Positions 1 to 8,798 of a stretch of 64,000 nt of DNA are shown here, one piece after another (positions within the stretch are counted from its first letter, which is position 1; the number at the start of each line of letters is the position of its first letter). The position numbers and the translations under genes were made by a program. Source of the DNA: CAVSJO01 sp963728445 (GTDB lineage Bacteria; Gemmatimonadota; Gemmatimonadetes; Longimicrobiales; RSA9); the NCBI GenBank assembly GCA_963728445.1, contig CAVSJO010000006.1, positions 1,488,001 through 1,552,000 on the forward strand. The letters are read 5' to 3'. Under the pieces are notes generated by a model. That model had not been told where the DNA came from. It saw only the letters and a program-made list of their open reading frames with translations, and made no database searches.

Positions 1-173
1 GTCTTCACGACCCTCTTCCCGGAAAGTGACCGAGTCACGATACCTTCAGGTGCCCACGCGTACACCGGCGCGCAAGCCGCGATCCACATTCGCGAGGGCG
101 TGCAAGGTAGAGACGGATCCACGGGAATTCCAGACGGCGGGGTCGATCCCCGCTTCCGGTTCCAACCCTTTCG

Positions 174-776
174 ATGCAGAGCCCGTCCAAGGGTTCGAAC
201 GGGGACGAGACGACGAGCGGACGGGTGGCTGTCACGAGCGCGCAATTGGCAGAGACGAAAACGACCACCGAGGCCGAGGACGTGCGTCTGGCGGCCGCGG
301 GTGACGCCCTCGCGTTCGAGCGGCTCTACCGCCGACACGTGCCGCGCATCCACGCCCTCGTGCGGCGGATGCTGGGTGGGCGTGACGCGGAGGACGTGAC
401 CCAGGAGGTGTTCATCCGGGCGTGGGAGCGCCTCGAGACCTTCCGGGGGGACGCGAGCTTCGGGACGTGGCTGCATCGCCTGGCCATCAACCTCACGCTC
501 TCGGAACGAGGCAGCCGCGGACGGCGCGAGGAGCGCTTCCCGCTGGGAGAGCCGCCCCCGGGCACGTCGATCCGCGCCCGACGTCCCGACATGAAGATGG
601 ACTTCGAGCGGGCCCTCGAACGCCTGCCCGACGGCGCACGGGAAGTCCTCGTGCTCTACGACGTGGAAGGCTACAAGCACCACGAGATCGCCGAGATGCT
701 CGGCGTCACCGTAGGCACCTCGAAGTCGCAGCTGCACCGCGCCCGCACCGAGATGCGGCGCCACCTGGAGGCATGA
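174..776 (+). CDS. ECF-type RNA polymerase sigma factor
   Basis: A group IV (ECF) sigma factor of 200 residues that would direct RNA polymerase to a stress or envelope regulon. Sigma region 2 spans roughly residues 45-112, with the -10 recognition segment DAEDVTQEVFIRAWE at 71-85. Region 4 spans about 142-197, with a helix-turn-helix around HHEIAEMLGVTVGTSKSQLHR. There is no region 1 or 3, as is usual for ECF factors. The first ~35 residues are polar and unconserved-looking, so an in-frame GTG at 225 is an alternative start. Its stop overlaps the start of the anti-sigma gene (ATGA), so the pair is translationally coupled. Its regulon cannot be read from the sequence. Confidence 0.93.
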   Translation: MQSPSKGSNGDETTSGRVAVTSAQLAETKTTTEAEDVRLAAAGDALAFERLYRRHVPRIHALVRRMLGGRDAEDVTQEVFIRAWERLETFRGDASFGTWLHRLAINLTLSERGSRGRREERFPLGEPPPGTSIRARRPDMKMDFERALERLPDGAREVLVLYDVEGYKHHEIAEMLGVTVGTSKSQLHRARTEMRRHLEA

Positions 777-1747
777 CGATGAGCGATCGGTACACGGATC
801 GGCTCTCCGAATACCTGGACGACGAGCTGAACGCCGCGGAGGCGGCGGAGCTTTCCGCGCACCTGGCGGACTGCCCCCGCTGCGCCGCCGAGCTGGAGCA
901 GCTGCGCGCGGTGCGGTCCGCCGCGCGCTCGCTGGGCGACGTCGCTCCGTCCCGTGACCTGTGGCCCGGCATCGCCGAGGCCGTTGCGGCCCGCCCGCGC
1001 ACCGCCTCGGGGCTGGCCGGCCCGCCGCCGGAGCTGCGCGCCGTGCCGGGCGTGGAGGCAGGGGGCACCGCCGCATCAGGATCGCGCAGCGCGCGGGAGA
1101 AGGCGAAGCGGGTTTGGGGACGCCGGATGACCTTCTCCTTCCCCCAGCTCGCCGCGGCCGCCGCCCTCGCGGTCCTTGCCGGCGGCGCCGGCGTGGCCGT
1201 GTGGCTGCGCGCCGGCAGTGACCCTTCGCCGGCAGCCGTCGCCGCCGGACCGGCGCCGGAGGCGGGCACCCCGGGCACCCCGGCCGCGACCGCCTCGACG
1301 GGCGGCGGGGGCGCACCCGCGGCCGGACCGGCGCAGGCGGAGCCGGAGAGGGTGGCGGCCGTGGACGTCGACGACCCGACCACACCGCCGGTGGGGTCCT
1401 CCGCCTCGGGCGGGGCCCGGACGGCAGGGGGAGAAACCCCGGCCAGCGCCGCTGGCGGCGCCCGCCTGGCGTCCTTTGGCCCGAACGGCAGCGCGACGAC
1501 GGAAGTCGACCGCGCGGTGGCCGAGCTGGAAGGCGCGCTTCGTGAGCAGAGGCCTCGCCTCGACCCCCGCACGGTGGAGGTCGTGGACGCCAATCTCGCG
1601 CTCATCGACAGCGCCATCGTGGAGATCCGGGGCGCCCTCGCGAAGGATCCGGGGAGCGCCTATCTGAACCGCTCTCTCGCCTCGGCCATGAGGCGGAAGC
1701 TGGACGTGCTGCGCGTCGCGACCCTCGCGGCCGACGCCAGCAGCTGA
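773..1747 (+). CDS. Membrane-bound anti-sigma factor with zinc-finger (zf-HC2) domain
   Basis: A 324-residue protein starting at the ATG that overlaps the sigma-factor stop. Residues 1-45 form an anti-sigma zinc-binding domain with the HxxxCxxC signature (H30, C34, C37). A Pro/Ala-rich linker leads to one transmembrane segment at about 122-146 (LAAAAALAVLAGGAGVAVWL). The extracytoplasmic part is a long Ala/Gly/Pro-rich stretch followed by a helical C-terminal domain from about residue 240. By family precedent it binds the upstream sigma factor at the membrane and releases it on an envelope signal. The two DUF4097 genes follow within 28 and 14 nt, so they are probably co-transcribed. Confidence 0.88.
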   Translation: MTMSDRYTDRLSEYLDDELNAAEAAELSAHLADCPRCAAELEQLRAVRSAARSLGDVAPSRDLWPGIAEAVAARPRTASGLAGPPPELRAVPGVEAGGTAASGSRSAREKAKRVWGRRMTFSFPQLAAAAALAVLAGGAGVAVWLRAGSDPSPAAVAAGPAPEAGTPGTPAATASTGGGGAPAAGPAQAEPERVAAVDVDDPTTPPVGSSASGGARTAGGETPASAAGGARLASFGPNGSATTEVDRAVAELEGALREQRPRLDPRTVEVVDANLALIDSAIVEIRGALAKDPGSAYLNRSLASAMRRKLDVLRVATLAADASS

Positions 1748-1775
1748 TGAACCGACAGGGAAGGATGACCCTCGA

Positions 1776-2624
1776 ATGATCGGGACGATTGCACTGCTCC
1801 TCGGCGCCAGCCTCGCGGCGCAGCCGCCGGTGGACACCACGCTGAGCGTCGGACGGGGCAGTCGACTGCGCGTGGAAGTGCGTGACGGCAGGGTGGACAT
1901 CGGCACGTGGGACCGGGACGAGGTGCGCGTGGTCGCCGAGGGCGACGAGCGGGACGTCAGCGTCCGCGGCGGGGGTTCGTCGGTCTACGTCGAGGCCGAG
2001 CCCCGGTCCCACGACCGCGAGAACCGGTACCGGATTACGGTGCCGGTCTGGATGGATGCCCGCGTCGAGACGCGCCAGGCGGACGTGACGGTGGACGGCG
2101 TCCAGGGCGCTGTGGACGTGAACAGCGTCGGCGGCAGCATCGACGTGCGCGGCGCGCGCAATTCGGTCGACCTCGAGACGGTGCAGGGCTCGATACGGGT
2201 TCGTGACGTCCGGGGACGGGTCAACGCCGAGAACGTCGGCCAGGGCATCGAGCTGGACGACGTGCAGGGGGACGTATCGGTCGTGTCCGTGAACGGCGGC
2301 ATCGAGCTGCGGCGCGTGGACAGCGGCTCGGTAGAGGCCGAGACCGTCAACGGCGGGGTGCTCCTGGAAGGGCGCATTCGCCCCTCGGGCTACTACCACC
2401 TGACGTCCCACAACGGGGAGGTCCGCCTCGTCGTCCCCGAGCAGCCCGACGCGGAGGTGACCGTGTCCACGTTCAACGGCGCCTTCGATTCGGCGTTCCC
2501 CGTCGCCATCACGTCGGCGGGGAAGGAGATCCACTTCGTCCTCGGCTCCGGCTCGGCCCACATCGAGCTCGAGTCGTTCAACGGCACCATCACGCTCGGC
2601 CGATCCGGGCCGGGCTCGAACTGA
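1776..2624 (+). CDS. Exported DUF4097 beta-strand repeat protein
   Basis: A 282-residue secreted protein with a short signal peptide (IALLLGASLAAQPP) and then repeated beta-helix-like turns of the DUF4097 type: VDGVQGAVDVNSVGGSIDVRG, then VNGGIEL, VNGGVLL and FNGAF. DUF4097 proteins are putative right-handed beta-solenoids thought to act as adhesins or surface structures; no enzymatic role is known. It lies 28 nt after the anti-sigma gene and 14 nt before a paralogue. This makes it a plausible output of the sigma/anti-sigma pair, or a partner in it. The location is periplasmic or outer surface; there is no lipobox. Confidence 0.8.
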   Translation: MIGTIALLLGASLAAQPPVDTTLSVGRGSRLRVEVRDGRVDIGTWDRDEVRVVAEGDERDVSVRGGGSSVYVEAEPRSHDRENRYRITVPVWMDARVETRQADVTVDGVQGAVDVNSVGGSIDVRGARNSVDLETVQGSIRVRDVRGRVNAENVGQGIELDDVQGDVSVVSVNGGIELRRVDSGSVEAETVNGGVLLEGRIRPSGYYHLTSHNGEVRLVVPEQPDAEVTVSTFNGAFDSAFPVAITSAGKEIHFVLGSGSAHIELESFNGTITLGRSGPGSN

Positions 2625-2638
2625 AACGGGAGAGACCG

Positions 2639-3436
2639 ATGTCTTCGACCATCGCCAGAGCCGCGGCTGCCGCATTCCTCGCCGCCGCCCTCGCCACGCC
2701 GCTCAGCGCACAGTCGGGAGACCACTTCCACTGGACTGGCACGCTGCGCTCGGGCCAGACGCTCGAGATCAAGGGCGTGAACGGCGACGTGAGCGCCGTC
2801 CCGTCCGACGGCGACGAGGTCGTCGTCGACGCCGTCAAGCACGGTCGCCGCTCCGACCCCGCCTCCGTCCACATCGAAGTCGTGCCCGGCGAGGACGGCA
2901 CCACGATCTGCGCCGTCTACCCGACGCCCCGCAACGCCGACCGCGAGAACACGTGCGCGCCCGGCAGAGGCGGGCACATGAGCACGCACAACAACGACGT
3001 GAGCGTCGACTTCACCGTGCACGTCCCTGCCGGCGTCCGGTTCCGCGGCCGCACGGTGAACGGAGGCATCAGCGCGAAGAACCTGAAGGCGGACGTCGAC
3101 ATCGCGACGGTCAACGGGAACGCCGAAGCCACCACCTCCGGAAACGCCCGCGCCCAGACCGTGAACGGCAGCGTCGACGTGCGCATGGGCCGCGGCGACT
3201 GGACGGGCGACGCGGAGTTCTCCACCGTCAACGGCGGTATCACGCTCGAGCTGCCCGCCGGATTCGGCGCCGACGTGGACGCGAGCACCGTGAACGGCAG
3301 CATCCAGTCCGACTTCCCCATGACGGTGCAGGGACGCGTCAGCCCGCGGCACCTGCGGGCCACCATCGGCGACGGCGGCCGCGGCCTCAAGCTCTCCACC
3401 GTCAACGGAAGCATCCGGCTGAAGCGAGGCACGTAA
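2639..3436 (+). CDS. Exported DUF4097 beta-strand repeat protein (paralogue)
   Basis: A 265-residue secreted paralogue of the preceding gene. The signal peptide ends near ATPLSA-QSGDH, and it is followed by repeated VNG turns (VNGGISAKN, VNGNAE, VNGSVDV, VNGGITLEL, VNGSIQS, VNGSIRL) spaced every 15-25 residues. The regular N-G turns suggest a solenoid with the asparagine at each corner. A Shine-Dalgarno sequence (GGGAGA) stands just before the ATG. It is the last gene of the sigma operon: a 500-bp block of palindromic repeats begins directly after its stop and may end transcription. Its exact function is unknown. Confidence 0.8.
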   Translation: MSSTIARAAAAAFLAAALATPLSAQSGDHFHWTGTLRSGQTLEIKGVNGDVSAVPSDGDEVVVDAVKHGRRSDPASVHIEVVPGEDGTTICAVYPTPRNADRENTCAPGRGGHMSTHNNDVSVDFTVHVPAGVRFRGRTVNGGISAKNLKADVDIATVNGNAEATTSGNARAQTVNGSVDVRMGRGDWTGDAEFSTVNGGITLELPAGFGADVDASTVNGSIQSDFPMTVQGRVSPRHLRATIGDGGRGLKLSTVNGSIRLKRGT

Positions 3437-3439
3437 GTA

Positions 3440-3945
3440 CGCCGCGCCTGCGGCGCGGGGCACGGCGCCTGGCGGCGCCGGGCACCGGCCTTCGGCCGGG
3501 GCACCGCCTGCGGCGGGGCACGCCTTCGGCGGGGTTCCGCGCCTGGCGGCGCGGGGGAGGCGGCGCTTCGCGCGCCTGGCGCCCTTCGGGCGGGTTCCGC
3601 GCCTCGCGGCGCGGGGGCTGCTGGAGCGGTGCCTCTCCGCTTCTGCGCGCTTTCGCCTTCTGCGCGCTTTCGCTTCTGCGCGCTTTCGCTTCTGTGGCGT
3701 CCGGCAGCCGTCGCTCCCGGAGCTCGGACCCGCCTCGTGCTCGTCCAGCGCCCCGCCCGCAGGGCGGAACCCCGCCGAAGGCGGCCACCCGGCGGCCCCG
3801 TCGGGGCCCCGCCGCCCCGCGCCGTGAGGCGCGGAACCCCCGCCGCAAGGCGGTGCCCCGCCCCCCGGGCGGTGCCCCGGCCAACGGCCGGTGCCCGGCG
3901 CCGGAGGCGCCGTGCCCCGCGCCGCCAGGCGCGGCGAAGGAACGC
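3440..3945. repeat. Family A mini-hairpin repeat block, two halves in opposite orientation
   Basis: This intergenic stretch holds no gene. It is a chain of short palindromes, each with a CCTGCGG, CCTTCGG or CCTGGCGG centre, separated by the linkers GGGGCAC(C) or GGGGTTCC. Over 3440-3625 the linkers read in that orientation. Over 3765-3945 they read as the reverse complements GTGCCCC and GGAACCCC, so the halves form one very large imperfect inverted repeat. Between them, 3648-3698 holds three direct copies of TTCTGCGCGCTTTCGC. The same unit types recur at 23434-23636 and inside dnaE2 (36175-36412). They could act as terminators or be a selfish repeat family. Confidence 0.85.
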
Positions 3946-4049
3946 ATTCGCGTTCCTCGGGTATTCGCCTGCCAATATGGAACGCGGCGTGTTCGGGCGG
4001 AGACGAAATCCCGGACACACTCGGGACAAATCTCCGGAAGGACACAACT

Positions 4050-5294
4050 GTGAATTTCGACGAGCTGATCTCGTCGCCCGCTCTCCTGCGGGCGATAGCG
4101 GACCTCGACTGGTCCGTGCCGACGCCGATCCAGGCGAAGGCGATCCCCCTGGTGAAGACCGGCCGTGACGTCGTGGGCATCGCCCAGACGGGCACGGGCA
4201 AGACGGGCGCCTTCCTGCTCCCTGCGCTGGAGAGCCAGGAGCACGGGGAAGGGCTGCGCACGCTTGTGGTCTGCCCGACCCGGGAGCTGGCGCAGCAGGT
4301 GGCGGACGACGCCCGGGCGCTGTGCCGGCATGTCGGCCTCTTCGTGGGTGAGATCTACGGTGGGGTGCCCATCGGCCCGCAGATCCGCGACCTGCGGGCC
4401 GGCTTCGACATCATGGCGGCCACGCCGGGTCGTCTCATCGACCACATCGAGCGCGGCAACGTCGACCTCTCCGAGATCGAAGTGCTGGTGCTCGACGAGG
4501 CCGATCGCATGCTGGACATGGGCTTCCGGCCGCAGATCGAGCGCGTCCTCCGGGAGCTGCCGAAGGAGCGGCAGACGCTGCTCTTCTCGGCGACGATGCC
4601 GAACGGCGTCCACGCCCTCGCGCTGCGCATCCTGAACGATCCGGAGTGGATCGAGGCGACCCCGCAGAGCACGGCTGCGGAGACGGTGACCCAGGTCGTC
4701 TACTCCGTCCGGCCGGACCGCAAGCCCGAGCTGCTCCTGCACCTCCTCGAGAACGCCGACATGGACCAGGTCCTGGTCTTCACGCGCACGAAGCGTGGGG
4801 CCGACCTGCTGCACTACAAGCTGGACGCCGCGGGCGTCCACGTGGCGATCACGCACGGCGACAGGAACATGAAGCAGCGCACGAGCGCACTGGAAGCGTT
4901 CTCGGACGGCAAGAAGCGGGTGCTGGTGGCCACGGACGTCGCCCAGCGCGGTCTCGACATCGAGGGCATCAGCCACGTCGTGAACTACGACGTCCCGCAG
5001 GACCCGGAAGATTACGTGCACCGCATCGGCCGTACGGGCCGCGCGGGCGCGAGCGGGGACGCGATAACGTTCATGACTGCCGCCGAGTTCGCCCAGGTCC
5101 GCTCGATCGAGCACGTCCTGGGCTACCGCATCGAGAAGATCTCGCTCCCCGACTACGACTACGGCGGCGGACTGCTGGAGCCGGAGCCGAGGGCGGAGTC
5201 GCCGAAGCGGGGCCGGACCGGACGGGCCATCGGCCAGAAGGACGCGAGCTCGCTCTCCCCCGAGGAGCTCGAGGAGCTTCTCGACGTCGGCTGA
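4050..5294 (+). CDS. DEAD-box ATP-dependent RNA helicase (RhlE-like)
   Basis: A 414-residue RNA helicase likely to remodel rRNA or mRNA structures. It has all core motifs: Q motif PTPIQ (24-28), Walker A AQTGTGKT (45-52), PTRELA, TPGR, DEAD (149-152), SAT (180-182) and HRIGRTGR (324-331). The C-terminal tail is short and basic, as in RhlE-type proteins. The reading frame is open further upstream into the repeat block. The GTG at 4050 is chosen because GGAAGGA sits 7 nt before it and homology starts there (VNFDELISS). It appears to be a single-gene unit. Confidence 0.93.
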   Translation: MNFDELISSPALLRAIADLDWSVPTPIQAKAIPLVKTGRDVVGIAQTGTGKTGAFLLPALESQEHGEGLRTLVVCPTRELAQQVADDARALCRHVGLFVGEIYGGVPIGPQIRDLRAGFDIMAATPGRLIDHIERGNVDLSEIEVLVLDEADRMLDMGFRPQIERVLRELPKERQTLLFSATMPNGVHALALRILNDPEWIEATPQSTAAETVTQVVYSVRPDRKPELLLHLLENADMDQVLVFTRTKRGADLLHYKLDAAGVHVAITHGDRNMKQRTSALEAFSDGKKRVLVATDVAQRGLDIEGISHVVNYDVPQDPEDYVHRIGRTGRAGASGDAITFMTAAEFAQVRSIEHVLGYRIEKISLPDYDYGGGLLEPEPRAESPKRGRTGRAIGQKDASSLSPEELEELLDVG

Positions 5295-5641
5295 GCCGAG
5301 CCGCCGCGCGGGTCTCCGGAATCGCAGTAGCGGAGGGCAGCGCCGGAGAGAAGAAGCGGGGGTGGAGGAAAGTTGGGCGGGCCGGCCCGCGTCTTGGGGG
5401 TTCACGGACCGGCCGCCCGCGAGCGAGCAGGGGGTAGAGGTTGGGCTGGGAGCCCGTGGAGGGAGTCCCTGCGACGCTCGCTCCGGTCCCATGCATTACC
5501 CGGGCCAGCGCCGTGGTCGCGCCCGCTTCGCCGCCCCCCTTTCACCACCTCCTGCGGTCCGCTAACCTTTGGGCTCGGCGCCCCCTTGCCGGGCGACCCC
5601 GAGGACCCCGTGACCCCGATCGCAGTCCCGTTCCCGACCTG
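5295..5641. other. Intergenic region upstream of mutS
   Basis: A 347-bp non-coding stretch. It contains a perfect 14-bp palindrome GCGGGCCGGCCCGC (5377-5390), a small GGGCT-ggg-AGCCC hairpin (5443-5455) and the mutS promoter candidate. GGAGGAAAGT at 5364-5373 resembles a piece of RNase P RNA, but no other RNase P element is present. I see no gene or convincing structured RNA here. Confidence 0.5.
5540..5568 (+). promoter_or_regulatory. Candidate promoter for mutS
   Basis: TTTCAC (5540-5545) and TAACCT (5563-5568) are separated by exactly 17 bp. The mutS ATG lies 73 bp downstream. Both hexamers are imperfect, so this is a moderate candidate. Confidence 0.45.
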
Positions 5642-8278
5642 ATGCCGAAGCCGGACGACACTCCCCTGATGCAGCAGTGGCGCGAGGCCAAGTCGCGCCA
5701 CCCCGACGCCCTGATCTTCTTCCGGGTCGGCGACTTCTACGAGATGTTCATGGAGGACGCGGAAGAGGGCGCCCGCCTGCTCGGCCTCACGCTCACCAGC
5801 CGCAACAACGGCGGCGCGTCCGACGTGCCGCTGGCGGGCGTGCCCGCAAAGGCGCGGGACGAGTACGTGCAGCGCCTGGTGAGGCTCGGCCGCCGCGTCG
5901 CCATCTGCGAGCAGGTGGAGGATCCGGCGGAGGCGAAGGGCATCGTCCGCCGCGAGGTGGTCGAGACGGTGACGCCCGGCGCCATCCTGGCCGACACGCT
6001 GCTCGCCGAGCGCCGCAACAACTTCCTCGTCGCCCTCTCCTTCGCGGGAGACGAGCCCCGGGCGCTGGCCGCGGCCGACATCTCGACCGGGGAGCTGGTG
6101 AGTGTGGCCGTGACGCCGGCCTCTCTGGAGGCGGAGCTCGCCCGCCTGGAGCCGGCCGAGCTGCTCGTGCCACGGGCTCGGGCCGAAGACCCGGCGTGGT
6201 CCCCGTCCGCCCACGCCGCGACGGTCACGTCCCGCGGCGACTGGCTCTTCGATCCGGAGATCGCCGGGGACGAGCTGCGCCGACGTTACCGGGTGACCAC
6301 CCTGGACGGATTCGGTTTCCAGGAAGGGGACGACGGGCTGGTCTCCGCGCTCGGCGCCCTCGTCGCGTACCTGGCGGAGGTCCAGCCGCCGGCGGTGGAG
6401 AACCTGCGGCCGCCGCGAATCGAGCGACCGGGCGAGGCCATGGCGCTGGACGAGATGACGCGGCGGAACCTCGAGCTCGTGGAGCCGCTGCGCCCGGACC
6501 TCGCCGCCCGCGGCGGGGGCCGATCCGGCACGCTGCTGGAGGTGGCCGACGAGACGCTCACGGCCATGGGCGCCCGTTTGCTGCGGCGATGGCTGCTGCG
6601 GCCCCTCGTGGCGGTCGAGCCGGTGTGGCGCAGGCAGGAGGTCGTCGCCGCGCTGCACGAGGACGCACCGCTGCGGCGGCGCATCCGCGCCGAGCTGAAG
6701 GCGGTTCGGGACCTCGAGCGTCTCGGCGCCCGGGTGGGCGCGGCGCGCACGTCGCCCCGTGAAATGGCCGCCTTGCGGGACTCCCTCGCGGTGCTGCCCC
6801 GGGTCCGGTACGCCCTCGACTCGGCGGCCGAACCACTGCCCGAGCTCCTCGCCGGCCTCGCCGGCCAGGTGGATCCCCTCGAGGACGTGGCGGAGCTCCT
6901 CGGCGGAGCCCTGACGGACGAGCCGCCGGCGGCCCTCGCCGACGGCGGCGTCATCCGCGCCGGTCACGACGCCGGTCTGGACGAGCTGCGGGAGACGCGG
7001 GACGGGGCCCGGGACTTCATCGCCCACCTGCAGCAGCGGGAGCGTGAGCGCACCGGCATCGGCTCCCTCAAGGTCGGCTACAACAAGGTGTTCGGGTACT
7101 ACCTGGAGGTGACCAAGGCGAACCTCGAGCGCGTGCCCGAGGACTACGAGCGGAGGCAGACCCTGGCCAACGCCGAGCGCTACGTCACGCCGGAGCTGAA
7201 GGAATGGGAGGCCCGCGTCCTGAACGCGGAGGAGCGCATCGCCGAGCTCGAGGCCCGGCTCTTCGCCGCGCTGCGCGGCCGGGTGGCCGCCGAGGTGGAC
7301 CGGCTCCTGTCGACAGCCGGCGCGGTCGCCGCTCTGGACGTGCTCACCGGACTGGCGCAGCTCGCGGAGCGACGCGACTACGTCCGCCCGGAAGTGCACA
7401 CCGGCTACCGGCTCGAGGTCCGGCGCGGTCGGCACCCCGTCGTGGAGACGATGATGCCCCGGGAGGAGTTCATCCCGAACGACGTCGTGCTCGACGAAGA
7501 GCGGCGGATCATGATCCTGACCGGTCCGAACATGGCCGGGAAGAGCACGCTGCTCCGTCAGGTGGGCCTCATCCAGCTTCTGGCGCAGGTCGGCTCGTTC
7601 GTGCCCGCGTCGTTTGCACGGCTGCCGGTGTGCGACCGGATCTTCACGCGCGTGGGCGCGTCCGACAATCTGGTCCGGGGGCAGTCGACGTTCATGGTGG
7701 AGATGAACGAGACGGCGGCCATCCTGCACGGGGCGACGTCGCGCTCCCTCGTGCTCCTCGACGAGATCGGCCGCGGCACGGCCACTTACGACGGTGTGAG
7801 CATCGCCTGGGCCGTGACGGAGTACCTGCGGGAGCGGATCGGCGCCAAGACCGTTTTCGCTACCCACTACCACGAGCTGACCCAGCTTTCGGACCTGCTG
7901 GACGGCGTCGTGAACGCGAACGTCTCGGTGCGGGAGGTCGGCGACGAGATCGTCTTCCTGCGGCGCCTCGAGGAAGGCGGCGCCGACCGCTCGTACGGGA
8001 TCGAGGTGGGGCGGCTGGCCGGGCTGCCCGTGCGCGTCACGGACCGGGCCCGGGAGATCCTGCGCGAGCTCGAGGGCGCCCACTCCGCGGGCGGCCGCGG
8101 ACTCGGCCGCGGCGGCGCGAACGCCCCCGCGGCCGCGACGCCGCCGGATCAGCTCTCCTTCTTCGCGGCCGAGGAGCCCGAAGTCGTGCGCCGGCTCCGG
8201 TCCATCCCTGTCGACGAGCTGACTCCCCTCCAGGCTCTCAATCTACTGGCGGAGCTGAAGCGGGACGCGGGATTGTAG
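5642..8278 (+). CDS. mutS: DNA mismatch repair protein MutS
   Basis: An 878-residue mismatch-recognition ATPase, close to the usual ~850. It binds mispairs as a dimer and recruits MutL. The N-terminal mismatch-binding motif is F32-Y-E34 (GDFYEMF), the Phe-X-Glu that stacks on the mispaired base. The ABC-type ATPase carries Walker A GPNMAGKST at 628-636, Walker B LVLLDEIGRGT and the ATHYHEL motif. The C-terminus ends in the usual low-homology linker and small helical domain. The frame extends upstream, but homology begins at the ATG at 5642 (MPKPDDTPLMQQW). MutL is not in the window. Confidence 0.97.
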   Translation: MPKPDDTPLMQQWREAKSRHPDALIFFRVGDFYEMFMEDAEEGARLLGLTLTSRNNGGASDVPLAGVPAKARDEYVQRLVRLGRRVAICEQVEDPAEAKGIVRREVVETVTPGAILADTLLAERRNNFLVALSFAGDEPRALAAADISTGELVSVAVTPASLEAELARLEPAELLVPRARAEDPAWSPSAHAATVTSRGDWLFDPEIAGDELRRRYRVTTLDGFGFQEGDDGLVSALGALVAYLAEVQPPAVENLRPPRIERPGEAMALDEMTRRNLELVEPLRPDLAARGGGRSGTLLEVADETLTAMGARLLRRWLLRPLVAVEPVWRRQEVVAALHEDAPLRRRIRAELKAVRDLERLGARVGAARTSPREMAALRDSLAVLPRVRYALDSAAEPLPELLAGLAGQVDPLEDVAELLGGALTDEPPAALADGGVIRAGHDAGLDELRETRDGARDFIAHLQQRERERTGIGSLKVGYNKVFGYYLEVTKANLERVPEDYERRQTLANAERYVTPELKEWEARVLNAEERIAELEARLFAALRGRVAAEVDRLLSTAGAVAALDVLTGLAQLAERRDYVRPEVHTGYRLEVRRGRHPVVETMMPREEFIPNDVVLDEERRIMILTGPNMAGKSTLLRQVGLIQLLAQVGSFVPASFARLPVCDRIFTRVGASDNLVRGQSTFMVEMNETAAILHGATSRSLVLLDEIGRGTATYDGVSIAWAVTEYLRERIGAKTVFATHYHELTQLSDLLDGVVNANVSVREVGDEIVFLRRLEEGGADRSYGIEVGRLAGLPVRVTDRAREILRELEGAHSAGGRGLGRGGANAPAAATPPDQLSFFAAEEPEVVRRLRSIPVDELTPLQALNLLAELKRDAGL

Positions 8279-8417
8279 CCGGTGGGGCGGGTCCCCATTC
8301 GGACGGTCGGCCCGGGCGCGGAGGGGTCGACGGTCCGGCTCGCGGGCCGGGTGTCGCCCCGTCCCGGTCCGGATTACCTTCCTGCGTGACCCCGATCGCT
8401 ACCCCGAGCCCCGCACG

Positions 8418-8798
8418 ATGAAGACGCCGGCACGCATCGCAGTCCTCGCCCTCCTCCTCGCCGCGTGCAGGAGCGAGGACGCCCCCATCCAGGAGCCGAC
8501 TCCCATCACGGACCTGTCCACCGTCTTCCGTTATCCGGAGTCCGCGTGGGACGCCGGACGCGAAGGCCGCACCGTGCTGATGGTGCACGTCACCGCGGCC
8601 GGCGACGTGGACAGCAGCTACGTGGCCGAGAGCAGCGGCGACGCCGGTCTGGACAGCGTCGCCAGCAGCGGGGTCCGGCGTGCGCGCTTCGCGCCTGCCC
8701 GGCGGGGTGACGAGCGCATCGACAGGTGGATCCGCCTGCCTGTCGACTTCAGCCGCGATCACGAGGGGCTCGGAATGAAGCCGAAGGAGAAGCCATGA
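8418..8798 (+). CDS. Small lipoprotein with TonB C-terminal-like domain
   Basis: A 126-residue lipoprotein with lipobox LLLAAC (Cys17) and a TonB-C/energy-transducer-like domain (VFRYPESAWDAGREGRTVLMVHVTAAG, then DSVASSGVRRARFAP). Unlike real TonB it lacks the Pro-rich spanner and the transmembrane anchor, so it is better described as a stand-alone TonB-C fold lipoprotein. It overlaps the cystathionine beta-synthase start by 4 nt (ATGA), which implies coupling. The 14-mer GTGACCCCGATCGC stands 18 nt before its start, and the same 14-mer stands 18 nt before mutS. Confidence 0.72.
   Translation: MKTPARIAVLALLLAACRSEDAPIQEPTPITDLSTVFRYPESAWDAGREGRTVLMVHVTAAGDVDSSYVAESSGDAGLDSVASSGVRRARFAPARRGDERIDRWIRLPVDFSRDHEGLGMKPKEKP

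Noticed and set aside
64..164. Complete tRNA with acceptor ACCGGCG (64-70) pairing TTCCGGT (154-160)
   Set aside because: Two of seven pairs fail, there is no D-loop GG, no usable anticodon arm, and the length of about 100 nt does not fit.
2393..4261. 622-residue minus-strand open frame
   Set aside because: It is the shadow of two DUF4097 genes and the repeat block; composition is Arg/Ala/Pro-rich and no domain is recognisable.
5360..5460. RNase P RNA from GGAGGAAAGT
   Set aside because: None of the other conserved elements (ACAGAAA, the AGA-TGA segments) is present and the space is too short.
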